Of a stretch of 64,000 bases of DNA, positions 25,051 to 34,182 are shown one piece after another. The DNA is from JAHBNG01 sp039028975 (GTDB lineage: Bacteria > Chloroflexota > Anaerolineae > Caldilineales > Caldilineaceae): assembly GCA_039028975.1 (NCBI GenBank), contig JBCCHB010000055.1:29441-93440 (forward strand), in the 5' to 3' direction. The notes under the pieces were generated by a model, which was not told the DNA's origin, searched no databases, and saw nothing but the letters and a program-made list of their open reading frames with translations. The position numbers and the translations under genes are program-made. The stretch's first letter is position 1; each line of letters starts with the position of its first letter.

Positions 25051-26031
25051 ATGAATGCTATCGATACGACTTCCATCGAGAATTTAAGCGAGCCAGAAAA
25101 GAACTTCGAATACCTGTGGCAAACGCTCGATAGAAACTACGGTATTTTTGGGCCTAAGCGGATTAACTGGGCATTGCTCTACGACGTCTACAGACCAAGG
25201 GTCAATTCACAAACGACGGATGAAGAGCTGATCCATATAATGGCTGATTTGATCGGACACCTTAATGATAATCATGTTATGATTAAAGCTGGTGAACGAT
25301 ATTACGTGTCAGGGATATTGGGCGGTATGGAAATGGAGGATTTTTCGCTTAACCTGATCAAAAGTACTTACCTTGACGGAGACGCTCAATCACGGATGAA
25401 AGAGCGATTCAATTTTGGCTGGCTTACCGACTCTATCGGTTATTTTCACTTCAGTGCATTTGGGGATATCCAGCAAAGTACCACTACAATAAATGAAATT
25501 ACTCGTGAATTCAAGGACGCTCAAGGGATCATAGTCGATGTACGTGGGAATGGCGGCGGTGATGATCGAGTCGGTAAGCTAATTGCCGATCGATTTGCCG
25601 ACCAAAAACGATTGTACATGTGTGTCTCGACTCGAAACGGTCCCAAACATGACGATTTCTCCGCGAAAAAGAATTGGTATGTAGAACCAGCCGGGCTAAT
25701 GCAATTTACCAAGCCAGTGATTGTGCTCACTCATCGCTTTACAATTAGTGCAGCAGAAAACTTCGTTCTGGCCATGCGCGTACTCCCTCATGTCACAGTC
25801 ATTGGAGATGCAACTTCTGGTGTCTTTGGTGATGTCGCTGAAGATAAATTACCAAACGGATGGGAGTTTCGATATCCGTACTCGCTTTTTGTGGATCGGA
25901 CTGGTTTCTGCTGGGAAGGCATTGGCATTCCAGCAGACATTCGCCAAACTAATTCAAAAGATAATATAGAAAACGGCTGCGACAAAGTCATTCAACTGGC
26001 AATCGACTTGATAAATGTTGGTAGTATGTGA
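25051..26031 (+). CDS. S41 family peptidase (tail-specific/IRBP-like)
   Basis: 326 residues from ATG 25051 (AAGGAG eight bases upstream); an earlier TTG at 24958 overlaps the previous stop but would add residues that look non-coding. The fold markers are FEYLWQTLDRNYGIF, the peptidase segment IIVDVRGNGGGDD, and RFTISAAENF with the nucleophilic Ser, followed by IGDATSGVFGD. No PDZ domain or signal peptide is visible, so it is probably cytoplasmic. The next gene overlaps by four bases (GTGA). Confidence 0.82.
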   Translation: MNAIDTTSIENLSEPEKNFEYLWQTLDRNYGIFGPKRINWALLYDVYRPRVNSQTTDEELIHIMADLIGHLNDNHVMIKAGERYYVSGILGGMEMEDFSLNLIKSTYLDGDAQSRMKERFNFGWLTDSIGYFHFSAFGDIQQSTTTINEITREFKDAQGIIVDVRGNGGGDDRVGKLIADRFADQKRLYMCVSTRNGPKHDDFSAKKNWYVEPAGLMQFTKPVIVLTHRFTISAAENFVLAMRVLPHVTVIGDATSGVFGDVAEDKLPNGWEFRYPYSLFVDRTGFCWEGIGIPADIRQTNSKDNIENGCDKVIQLAIDLINVGSM

Positions 26032-26726
26032 CTCTACTGCGTTCTCAAACGGAGCTGAGTATAAGTAGAAAAATGGAGCAAACGCTTGAACAAACCTTGT
26101 CGCAAATTCTCTGGATTGGTGGCGCACCAGATGCTGGAAAAACCACGATAGCCGCCAACTTGGCGGCAAAATATGATCTATTACATTATGAGTTTGATCA
26201 TCGGGCAGTGGGCTCCGATCAACTCGACCGCGCCAAAGCACCGCGAGCCTTTGAGTGGTTCGAAAGATCGCCAGATGAGCTTTGGCAACAAAGAAACCCA
26301 GAAAAAATCGCGGCACATACGCTCGAGACGTACGTGCAAATATTTCCCACCCAATTGCAAGACCTGCTAGAGGTTGCGAACAACTCAAAAGTGATTGCGG
26401 AAGGGTGCCTTTTTCTTCCAGAGCTAGTTGCTCCCTTACTTTCAGCTGTCTCCCAAGCGATTTGGATATTTCCGACCGAGGATTTCAAACGACAGTCTTT
26501 TGAAGAACGTGGTAAAAATAAGTACAGCACACGGGATGATAATAGCGATCCAGCCTTAGCAACCCACAACTTTTTCACCCGAGATTTTATTCTGGCGAAT
26601 CACATGAGAACAGAGGCTGAAGCGAGACAATTAAAGCAATTGGAAATCGATGGATCCCTATCGCCAGATGAGTTTGTAACGATTGTAGAAAGGCATTTTG
26701 CACCTCATCTAACAACCATATTCTGA
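26028..26726 (+). CDS. P-loop NTPase, small-molecule kinase-like
   Basis: 232 residues from GTG 26028, which overlaps the S41 stop; ATG 26073 is an alternative. Walker A GGAPDAGKTT is near residue 31. The rest has KVIAEGCLFLPELV and an IWIFPTEDFKRQSFEERGK region, resembling kinases that phosphorylate nucleosides or antibiotics. Substrate unknown. Its 3' end overlaps the convergent VTT-domain gene by 22 bases. Confidence 0.7.
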   Translation: MTLLRSQTELSISRKMEQTLEQTLSQILWIGGAPDAGKTTIAANLAAKYDLLHYEFDHRAVGSDQLDRAKAPRAFEWFERSPDELWQQRNPEKIAAHTLETYVQIFPTQLQDLLEVANNSKVIAEGCLFLPELVAPLLSAVSQAIWIFPTEDFKRQSFEERGKNKYSTRDDNSDPALATHNFFTRDFILANHMRTEAEARQLKQLEIDGSLSPDEFVTIVERHFAPHLTTIF

Positions 26727-27307
26727 AACCAGTCAAACAAATATAGTACTGAACTGGATCCGATAAGAATCAACACAATATATTTGATGATCTTGCCAGC
26801 AGACACGGCCAGTAAAAAAGAAGCGATCCGCATTCGCATCATACCAGCGATAATGCCGGCCAGATCAAAGAGGGGAAACGGGATGGCTGAGAGGGCAAAG
26901 AGAAGCCACGCCCCGTAGCGGTCTGTCAGGCGATGAAGTCTATCAAAATAATGGCGTTGCTTTTCAGGAACCAGGGCATTGCCCGTAACCCCTGCCACAT
27001 AGCCTGTCAATTCGCCAAAAGCGCTGCCAACGCCAGAGGCAATCCCCAGCCAGATTGGGTTGAGCGCAACGCCCATAGCGATCACCACGGCTATTCCCGG
27101 CGCTGGGAGGACGACTGTAGCGCTGGCAACCATGCTAATGAGGAACGCACCAACATATCCCCACTCCCCAAGCCAACGTACCCAAGCCGGGTTGAGAGCC
27201 AGCCAAAAACTTATTATCGTAATCAAAACGATCACCACAATCCCAAGTAGTTTGTTACCGGAGAAAGATTGTGGTGATCGTTTGGTCTGTTCGATTGTCA
27301 CGAGCAA
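26705..27307 (-). CDS. VTT/DedA-like (SNARE-associated) membrane protein
   Basis: 200 residues from TTG 27307 (GTG 27301 also possible). Five or so hydrophobic segments, with the VTT pattern: GYVGAFLISMVASATVVLPAPGIAVVIAMG, an FGELTGYVAG motif with a membrane-embedded Glu, RYGAWLLFALSAIPFPLFDLAGIIAGMMRM with Arg/Pro pairs. Such proteins act as membrane or lipid transport/scramblase-type factors. The substrate is unassigned. Confidence 0.82.
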   Translation of the reverse strand: MLVTIEQTKRSPQSFSGNKLLGIVVIVLITIISFWLALNPAWVRWLGEWGYVGAFLISMVASATVVLPAPGIAVVIAMGVALNPIWLGIASGVGSAFGELTGYVAGVTGNALVPEKQRHYFDRLHRLTDRYGAWLLFALSAIPFPLFDLAGIIAGMMRMRIASFLLAVSAGKIIKYIVLILIGSSSVLYLFDWFQNMVVR

Positions 27308-27428
27308 TCACTCGTTCAATGTGCTGTTCGGTATATCAGATACGACTCTCTATGACGTAGGAACTCAGTATAATACAGAAAGTATTCCCTCAGAAGTATG
27401 CGTACGATTCTAAGTCCCGGTTCTCTTG

Positions 27429-28898
27429 CTATTCCGAAGTAATGGTAACCGACTCGATGGTATCCTCAGGAGTTAATTCAGTCAGAATATCGGCGCCTTC
27501 GGTAATCTCGGCAAAGAAGCTGAATTGAGATTGGATTCCAGCAGGTGGGGGAACAAGTGCCATCAGGATTTGGCTACCACTGCTCAAAGTTGGGTTGTCT
27601 CTATGGGGGATGTATGCCATGGAACCAATTACTAAGGGGCGGCTCAAATTCTTTTCCGCTTCAAACAGATACCCTACATCTTGTGTTGGATCTGCTACAT
27701 CTGGCGAACCAAAGAGAACGATTTCTGGGTTGACCAGGGCAATGGGTAATCCATCAAAGTAGCCAAGTTCGACAAGGACGACGAAATTGTTGACCGATAT
27801 CGGCGCTTCGTCGACAAAAAGCTCAACTGTAAGCTCGCCTTTGCTTGTCAGAATACTCGCGGTATATTGCTTTTCTAAGTCTATAATCGTCTCCTCTGGA
27901 GGAGTATTAAAGAGGTTCACCCTCTCTACTGGATCCACAATGGCAAGCGGGCGATCATCACTCTCCAATCGTTCCATGCTCGTCGGTGCGTAAGGCGTAG
28001 GTGTATTGGTTGGTGTTGGTGTTGGTGGTGCAGGCGTTGGTGTTGGCAGCGTGCTCTCATCAGCCTCCTCAATCAAAATCGTTAGGATCTCATCTCCCGC
28101 AAAATCTGGGGCCGTTCCTGGGTCACGACGGGTAAGCTGATTGAGCACATCCACCCCTTCAACCACCTCGCCAAAGATTGTGTGGTTGCCATTAAGCCAC
28201 TCAGTTGGGCCAAATGTAATAAAGAATTGGCTGCCATTGGTTCTTGGACCACGGTTTGCCATAGCTAGCAGCCCCGCTCTGTCAAAGGCCAAGCCAGGGT
28301 AGAATTCATCTTCAAACTCATAGCCAGGTCCACCAGAGCCAGTACCCGTTGGATCGCCAGCTTGAGCCATGAAACCCTCCAAGACGCGATGAAAGACTGT
28401 GTTATTATAGTATCCTTCCCGTGCCAGAAAAATAAAGTTATTCACGGTTAGCGGTGCCCGTTCTGCAAAGAGCTGTAGACGCATATCTCCCTTTTCGGTC
28501 TTGATGGTGGCAAAGTAAAATTTAGCCGGATCAATGCTAATCTCTGGCGGGCTGCTATACATCCCATTACGTGCCATAGGCTCAAGCTGGCCTGCAGCAC
28601 CCTCGCTCATTTCATTGCCGCTTTGCTCCCCATCATCGTCATTGCTATTGGTGTTGGCTTGATCGGCATCACTCTCGGACGATTCTCCAGCCTCTTCTTC
28701 AGGCTCAGGGGTTGATTCTGGCCCGACGGCGGCATTGTCCGTTTCCGACGCTTGATCAGGTTCAGACGGTTCCGACAGTGGACTAACATCACAGGCCGCC
28801 AAAAGAATTAAACAGAATATCAATAGGATAAGGGGGGCTCTAATGCTTGGGGCCGTATAGCCTATAAATGGCGAACCTTGACAGTTTATTTGCTTCAA
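27429..28898 (-). CDS. Cyclophilin lipoprotein with a second, degenerate cyclophilin domain
   Basis: 489 residues from TTG 28898; AAGGAG lies six bases upstream, which fixes this start. Lipobox LLAAC with Cys36, then an acidic Ser/Glu/Asp linker (about 40-105). The first cyclophilin domain (about 125-285) has FHRVLEGFMAQAGDPTGTG, MANRGPRTNGSQFFI and WLNGNHTIFGEV, so it should be an active isomerase. A Thr-Pro linker leads to a second domain (about 335-489) with the fold but without key residues: FHRV becomes IALVNPEI and NGSQFF becomes SSGSQILM. It acts on the outer face of the membrane. It follows wecA with a triplicated repeat between. Confidence 0.88.
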   Translation of the reverse strand: MKQINCQGSPFIGYTAPSIRAPLILLIFCLILLAACDVSPLSEPSEPDQASETDNAAVGPESTPEPEEEAGESSESDADQANTNSNDDDGEQSGNEMSEGAAGQLEPMARNGMYSSPPEISIDPAKFYFATIKTEKGDMRLQLFAERAPLTVNNFIFLAREGYYNNTVFHRVLEGFMAQAGDPTGTGSGGPGYEFEDEFYPGLAFDRAGLLAMANRGPRTNGSQFFITFGPTEWLNGNHTIFGEVVEGVDVLNQLTRRDPGTAPDFAGDEILTILIEEADESTLPTPTPAPPTPTPTNTPTPYAPTSMERLESDDRPLAIVDPVERVNLFNTPPEETIIDLEKQYTASILTSKGELTVELFVDEAPISVNNFVVLVELGYFDGLPIALVNPEIVLFGSPDVADPTQDVGYLFEAEKNLSRPLVIGSMAYIPHRDNPTLSSGSQILMALVPPPAGIQSQFSFFAEITEGADILTELTPEDTIESVTITSE

Positions 28899-28911
28899 AA
28901 TGCTCTCCTTA

Positions 28912-28953
28912 TTGAGAAATATTCGTTGAGAAATATTTGTTGAGAAGTGTCGG
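28912..28953. repeat. Three tandem 14-bp units
   Basis: TTGAGAAATATTCG, TTGAGAAATATTTG and TTGAGAAGTGTCGG in a row, between the WecA-like gene and the cyclophilin gene. Same style as the repeats at 954, 1949 and 38510. Confidence 0.88.
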
Positions 28954-28971
28954 TAAATGTTTGATAGTCGG

Positions 28972-29988
28972 CTATGACGATTTAGATGCTATAGTCTTAT
29001 CTTGATGCATTTCAAACCACCATAAGCCATATAGGACGAGAACAAGAATTCCGCTTCCAACCGCCCATGCCTCTAATCGATTTGCTTGTGTTAGGAAGAC
29101 CGCTACCAGACCCACAGCTCCAGCCAACAAATAGCAGATCAGAACAGCTTCTCGACGGCTGTTGGTTAAACGAGCCAAACGGTGGCTAATGTGATCTTTC
29201 CCCGGTGTTGTCAAGGGATTCACCCCCCGACGTATGCGACTCAATATCACCAAGGTTGTGTCAAAGAGGGGTAGGGCTAAGACCATAAGCGGAATCATCC
29301 ACGTGATGCTATTGCTATTGGCAGGGAAACGCAACTTGATTCCAACCGCAGCCAACAAAAAACCAATAAAGAGGCTGCCCGTATCGCCCATAAAAATATG
29401 GGCAGGATTCCAATTGTGGATCAAAAATCCAGCACAAGCTCCGGCAAGGGCCGCAGCCAACGCCCCAACTAGGTATTGATCGCTCATGGCTGCCAGCAAT
29501 GTAAAGAATACAGCTGCAATCATGGCAATACCGCCTGAAAGACCGTCCATGTTGTCAAGGAGATTGAGAGCATTTGTGATGACAATAACCCAAGCGATCG
29601 TTAGCACAGGATCAAGCCAATTGTAGAATAGCTGGACCTGTACACCAGAATAGAAAAGAATACTCGCCGCGACAAATTGTCCCCCTAGTTTGGCATAGCT
29701 CCCCAACCCCCACCGGTCGTCAATCAATCCCATGAGGCTGATCAAGGTAGCACCGATGAAGATGCCAACGACTTCATTGATAAATGGGCGCCGACCGAAG
29801 AATAGAAGGGCAATGATAAAGGCCAAATAGATGGCGGTCCCCCCCATGAGGGGGACTGGGCTGGCATGGATTTTACGAGCGGCTGGGGCATCCATGACGC
29901 CTAGGTACATGGCAAGCCGACGGATAAGTGGCGTGCCACCGACCGCCAAAATTAGCGCACTAGCGGCCATCAAGAAATAGGGTGTCAT
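28972..29988 (-). CDS. Undecaprenyl-phosphate sugar-1-phosphate transferase (WecA/TagO family)
   Basis: 338 residues, about ten membrane helices. Family motifs: LMGLIDDRWGLG (DD), NALNLLDNMDGLSGG (NxxNxxDGxDG), HIFMGDTGSLFIG and GKDHISHRL. It links a sugar-1-phosphate, often GlcNAc-1-P, to the C55 lipid carrier, the first step of polysaccharide unit assembly. The substrate is not decidable from sequence. It starts 15 bases after the ligase-like gene, the last sugar gene in transcription order. Confidence 0.93.
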   Translation of the reverse strand: MTPYFLMAASALILAVGGTPLIRRLAMYLGVMDAPAARKIHASPVPLMGGTAIYLAFIIALLFFGRRPFINEVVGIFIGATLISLMGLIDDRWGLGSYAKLGGQFVAASILFYSGVQVQLFYNWLDPVLTIAWVIVITNALNLLDNMDGLSGGIAMIAAVFFTLLAAMSDQYLVGALAAALAGACAGFLIHNWNPAHIFMGDTGSLFIGFLLAAVGIKLRFPANSNSITWMIPLMVLALPLFDTTLVILSRIRRGVNPLTTPGKDHISHRLARLTNSRREAVLICYLLAGAVGLVAVFLTQANRLEAWAVGSGILVLVLYGLWWFEMHQDKTIASKSS

Positions 29989-30003
29989 GATTTTGAACCG
30001 TTA

Positions 30004-33000
30004 CTATTCGGATCCAATTGTCTCAATAAGTTGTTCAATCGTCGCTTTCTGTTCTTCTGGCGCGAGCTGTAAAGCCTGCTCTGCATAATCTTGTGCAGAG
30101 TCCCTCTGACCAGATTCTAAGAAACGTCTAGCAAGTTCCAGCGGATATTGGTAATTTCCGGCGTTTGCTTCGTTCAGCGCTTGTAGTGTTTCAATTACCT
30201 TTTCTGATTGCCCCTGCTCTTGATAAAGGGCATAGAGCTGCTGCAAAATCTGTGTATTGTCTGGAGCAACTTGACGCATCAACTCATATTGTTGGATGAC
30301 CTGCTCTTGCTGCCCCAAGGTACGGTAGGCTTCGATCGCTAACTGGCGGAATTGGACAATATCGTCGACCTTATCCGGTGTAAGAATGGATAAACCATGT
30401 TCAGCCCACTCAGCCGACTTTACATGATCCTCCAGATCTCGGTTGAGCACAACTAAATTGCGAATCGTCCCGATGTTATTTGGCTGCATCTCCACTATCC
30501 GCTCACTGGTCTCAATAGCGTCTTCCAACAGCCCAAGCCGTGCCTGGGCCACGGCAAGAAAACTCAACATTTGAACCGTAGGACGGTGACGCCGACTAGC
30601 GTCAAGGGCCTCTACACCAGGTTCCAAAATATCAACGATCTTCTGGAAGTTCTGCTCTCGATTATAGTAATCCGCCAGCAGAAGATAAGTCTGAGCGTAT
30701 AGCTGATCAATTGACAAGCTATGTTCATATATTTCTAGCGCTTGCTCTCGTTCATTCTGGGCTAAGTAAGCATTGCCCTTCTCATTCCAAAGGTGGGCAG
30801 CGTTGGGGCTAAGGGTCACGGCCATCTCATAGGCATCCAGGCTTCGTTCAAGCTGCTTCGCTCGTTCATCTCCATCCGTAATGAGATCTGCCCACGTGCG
30901 ATAGAGCCGCGCCAGATTCGCTGTATGATCTGTATTCAGCGGGTTGACCTCCTGTGCCCTGGTCAAAACAACTTCGGCGGCTCGCAACAGCTCCACTTTG
31001 CTCATGGCGTTGATCTGAAAAGGCTCCAAGGCAAGAACGTCATCAAAATCAGGAGAGGCACCCAGTTGAAATTGGCCTTCATCTGGTGCTTGCTTGGCTT
31101 GCTCCAACAGGCTCCGTCCTAGGAAGAGCATATAGTGATCTTCTGTTTGGCGTGCACTGAGGGCACGTCGATAGAGTTCGATGCTATTGATCCAATTGCG
31201 CTGGCTGTCAAACTGCTGACCCTGCTTATAGACGATGTCCGCTCGGACAAGCCCAATATTGACATTCCCGATAACAAAGAAGATACAAACGGCTAGTACG
31301 GCACCCACAGCAACACTGACAAGCCCGCGCTCAGTCGATTTGATATTACGCTTCAAGATAGGCCAAGCGTAGACCGTGGCTGTAATAAATAGCCAAATGA
31401 CCATAAGCCATGTATAGAGGGCAAAGTGGCCTGCCACCCGTTCTAGCTGATAGGTTAGCGAATCGGTACCGGCAGGTATCTGGGCCGTATTAACAGGAAC
31501 AAGACGGCTGCCCTGAATCAACCCATAGACTAGCCAACCGCCCCACACAACTAGAGCATGTAAGCCAATTCCACCAATCCACCATCCAAGATCCGGTGCT
31601 TTTTTCTGACGTAATGATGAAGCAGCCATGCCAAGCAGGGCAGCCACCAGCCAAGTAAAGATCATTAAAAAGAGTAAAGCAGGGCTGCTAAGAACTTCGC
31701 CGCTCTCTGTACGAGATGTGATGCTACTCCACAACACCGAAAAGCTATCCCGCTTTCCCTGGCTGTTGGTGGTATAAATAAAGATAAAGGTCATAAAGAC
31801 CAGCAGATCAGGAAAGACTGTTGTGGCTAGTCTGGACGGTGCAAGTGCTTGATTACGTGGGTTACGAGATGAGCGTCGACCTTGGTTCTTCTGACGCCCT
31901 GAACGACGTTGACTACGGCCAGATTTTTGGGAAGAATTGAGATCCTTATTTGCTTCATCTTGGGATGCCTCATCTCCTACTAGCAATTCATTTTGCACAG
32001 CGGAGAAAGCCATCGGTTGTAGCCAACGCATGCCTAAGCAAAGAAGCATGGCCGTCTCTATCCAGAAATAGGTACGGGTTGCTGCAATGGCAATCCCAAA
32101 GTGGATTTCGACGAAATGGGCGACGATTGTGGTAAGCAGAGCAATGATCAACAACATCCTAGGTGTATCAGATTGATCGGGCTGATCTCCGGCATGGATG
32201 AAGGCCGCAATCATAATATAAAAGACCAATCCCGCCATTAGCCCGGCAGGCAGGGCAACGCCGAAGAAGCGTAATTGTTGATCGTCAACGATGTAAAAGA
32301 TAATAAAAAGCCCAATACCGCCAATGGCTAACAAGATGCTAAAGAGCATCTTGTCAAATCGAGTACGAATCAGACCGAGCCAACGCAAGCCCCAATAAAA
32401 TATGGAAATAAAGAGAGCCATGTACGCAACAAAACCGAACAAACCAGTGATCACTAACGAATCCCATGTCTCATTGTGGGCGCGATCCGGGCTTGCATTG
32501 CGTTTCTCAACGTGGGCCAAGTTGGGTGGATAAAAGGGATTATAGGCAATCCACATAGCTTCTGGACCATACCCTACCAGTGGACGTAATGCATTGACCG
32601 AATCCTCACTGCTATCGGGAAAAATCAGCGGCTCATGTGGCTGACTCATATCCGCCGCACCTTGCCAAATAAGGATTCGGACTTGGGCCGTTGTACTTTC
32701 TTGATTCAGCAAATTGGTAAACCGCCCAATGTAGGGGACATATCGTATTGAATCAAATAGCGGAGTCGCATTCATTAGAACAATCAGAGCAATGCCGGCG
32801 ATCCCAATACCGACCCATCCAAGAATTAGTGCCAGATAATTTCTGGGGCGTAAAGCACTAAAGAGCAGGAGAACAAACAGATATAGCCCTAGCAAGAGCC
32901 CAAGCCAAGGACCGCGACTCTGGGTCCAAAAGATGGCCAGCAATTGGACCATGAAGACAAAGAGATAGGCACCTCCGGCCAAAGCTGTTGGCATATCCTG

Positions 33001-33735
33001 GCGCTCATCTTCATTGACTTGCTCGTTACTGCTAAGTAAATAGGCAAAACTGTTGTAGATTCGCTCAATGGTCAAGAATACGGCCATAATCAGATAAGCG
33101 GCCAAAAAAATTGCGTTCCCAGCATTGGCTGCAATACGCACCTGCACATCCCCGCCCCAGGGCAATGGATCGATACCATAATGTTGAATGACTCCATAAA
33201 TGGCAATGGGTAGACTTGTGATGATGATGGTATGTTGAAGACGCTGTAGTTGAAGAGAATTTCGCAGGTGTGCAGCCGTCAATGAAGCAATAATAACGTA
33301 GCTGAGAAAAGTATAGGTACCTTGTAACCGTTGATAGGAGCCCCACCAACTAACAAAGCGAGCAACACTCGTCGACGTGCTAAGGAGATAAGCGAAAACC
33401 AAGAAGAGGACAGGAAAGAGGAATGGCGTTTGCCAGATCTGTTGGGCAAGGGAGCGCTTGGTTGGCTGTACTGCCTCATCACTTGGGTCAGGAGGTGCCT
33501 TATCCACCTCACCCTTGGCTAAAGCAGGCAACCATAGTGCACCGCCATTGGCGATCTTTACCAGCCACGCCAAAAGCATGATGAGAGCGATAGAACGCAC
33601 CAGACTAATCTTATCTGGCTCAAATACCCGGCTAGAGAAAACATTAAAAAACATTGGGGCAACAATTAGTGCCGCCAGCCAACCTGCTTCAATGATACAT
33701 TCACACCAATGGTCAAGTTTTGTTCGGAGGTTCAT
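30004..33735 (-). CDS. O-antigen ligase/polymerase (Wzy/WaaL family) with C-terminal TPR domain
   Basis: 1243 residues, two to three times the usual length. Residues 1-560 hold a dozen hydrophobic segments, with the Wzy_C-type loop containing GYGPEAMWIAYNPFYPP and RAHNETWDSLVITGLFG, where the conserved Arg/His residues lie. A very basic cytoplasmic loop (KSGRSQRRSGRQKNQGRRS, about residues 610-645) is followed by more membrane helices. From about residue 880 to the end there are TPR repeats (AHLWNEKGNAYLAQNEREQALEIYEHSL; PNNIGTIRNLVVLNRDLED). It should polymerise or ligate the repeat unit outside the membrane. The TPR arm may bind partners or control chain length. Confidence 0.85.
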   Translation of the reverse strand: MNLRTKLDHWCECIIEAGWLAALIVAPMFFNVFSSRVFEPDKISLVRSIALIMLLAWLVKIANGGALWLPALAKGEVDKAPPDPSDEAVQPTKRSLAQQIWQTPFLFPVLFLVFAYLLSTSTSVARFVSWWGSYQRLQGTYTFLSYVIIASLTAAHLRNSLQLQRLQHTIIITSLPIAIYGVIQHYGIDPLPWGGDVQVRIAANAGNAIFLAAYLIMAVFLTIERIYNSFAYLLSSNEQVNEDERQDMPTALAGGAYLFVFMVQLLAIFWTQSRGPWLGLLLGLYLFVLLLFSALRPRNYLALILGWVGIGIAGIALIVLMNATPLFDSIRYVPYIGRFTNLLNQESTTAQVRILIWQGAADMSQPHEPLIFPDSSEDSVNALRPLVGYGPEAMWIAYNPFYPPNLAHVEKRNASPDRAHNETWDSLVITGLFGFVAYMALFISIFYWGLRWLGLIRTRFDKMLFSILLAIGGIGLFIIFYIVDDQQLRFFGVALPAGLMAGLVFYIMIAAFIHAGDQPDQSDTPRMLLIIALLTTIVAHFVEIHFGIAIAATRTYFWIETAMLLCLGMRWLQPMAFSAVQNELLVGDEASQDEANKDLNSSQKSGRSQRRSGRQKNQGRRSSRNPRNQALAPSRLATTVFPDLLVFMTFIFIYTTNSQGKRDSFSVLWSSITSRTESGEVLSSPALLFLMIFTWLVAALLGMAASSLRQKKAPDLGWWIGGIGLHALVVWGGWLVYGLIQGSRLVPVNTAQIPAGTDSLTYQLERVAGHFALYTWLMVIWLFITATVYAWPILKRNIKSTERGLVSVAVGAVLAVCIFFVIGNVNIGLVRADIVYKQGQQFDSQRNWINSIELYRRALSARQTEDHYMLFLGRSLLEQAKQAPDEGQFQLGASPDFDDVLALEPFQINAMSKVELLRAAEVVLTRAQEVNPLNTDHTANLARLYRTWADLITDGDERAKQLERSLDAYEMAVTLSPNAAHLWNEKGNAYLAQNEREQALEIYEHSLSIDQLYAQTYLLLADYYNREQNFQKIVDILEPGVEALDASRRHRPTVQMLSFLAVAQARLGLLEDAIETSERIVEMQPNNIGTIRNLVVLNRDLEDHVKSAEWAEHGLSILTPDKVDDIVQFRQLAIEAYRTLGQQEQVIQQYELMRQVAPDNTQILQQLYALYQEQGQSEKVIETLQALNEANAGNYQYPLELARRFLESGQRDSAQDYAEQALQLAPEEQKATIEQLIETIGSE

Positions 33736-34051
33736 TAGATATCAGTTCTATTTTGTTTCTAGTACGATCACTTTGAAACCCATGTACTTCTGCCCATCTA
33801 TAATTTCCCATTGCACTACCCGAGAGACCAAACGATGGATTTCAAATTTTCAAACTATCATTGATTATAACACAACGCACGCCAAGGGGGTGTATAGGTC
33901 TCGCTTATACGGCATATACTGCGGTTGGCCATAGATGAGAATAATTCGATAGCATTTCAGTCGAGTAGATTATTCTCTTCGTGAAACGGGTGCAAAGCGC
34001 CATCTATGACAGAGCCAAGTGTAACGTTGGCCATTACGATGGCTTATCCGC
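33736..34051. other. Non-coding stretch upstream of the ligase gene
   Basis: No gene supported. It contains the inverted pair GAGAATAAT (33937-33945) / ATTATTCTC (33969-33977) and borders family B copy B3 on the right. A promoter for the ligase gene may lie here. Confidence 0.4.
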
Positions 34052-34182
34052 TACTCTTCGCCAGAAAAGTCTTGTTCCGGAGCGCATTCCGTCTACTTTG
34101 GCATAATTGCGAAAAGAGAGGACAAACACATCTTAGGGCATACACATCTTCATGAGTACAAGCTTTTTCTGGCCATCTATAT
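34052..34182. repeat. MITE-like element family B, copy B3
   Basis: Left end TACTCTTCGCCAGAAAAG with TCTTGTTCC, right end ACAAGCTTTTTCTGGC then CATCTATAT. About 131 bp. The CTA at 34177-34179 is the TAG stop codon of the glycosyltransferase gene on the minus strand, so the element end supplies the stop. Confidence 0.88.
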
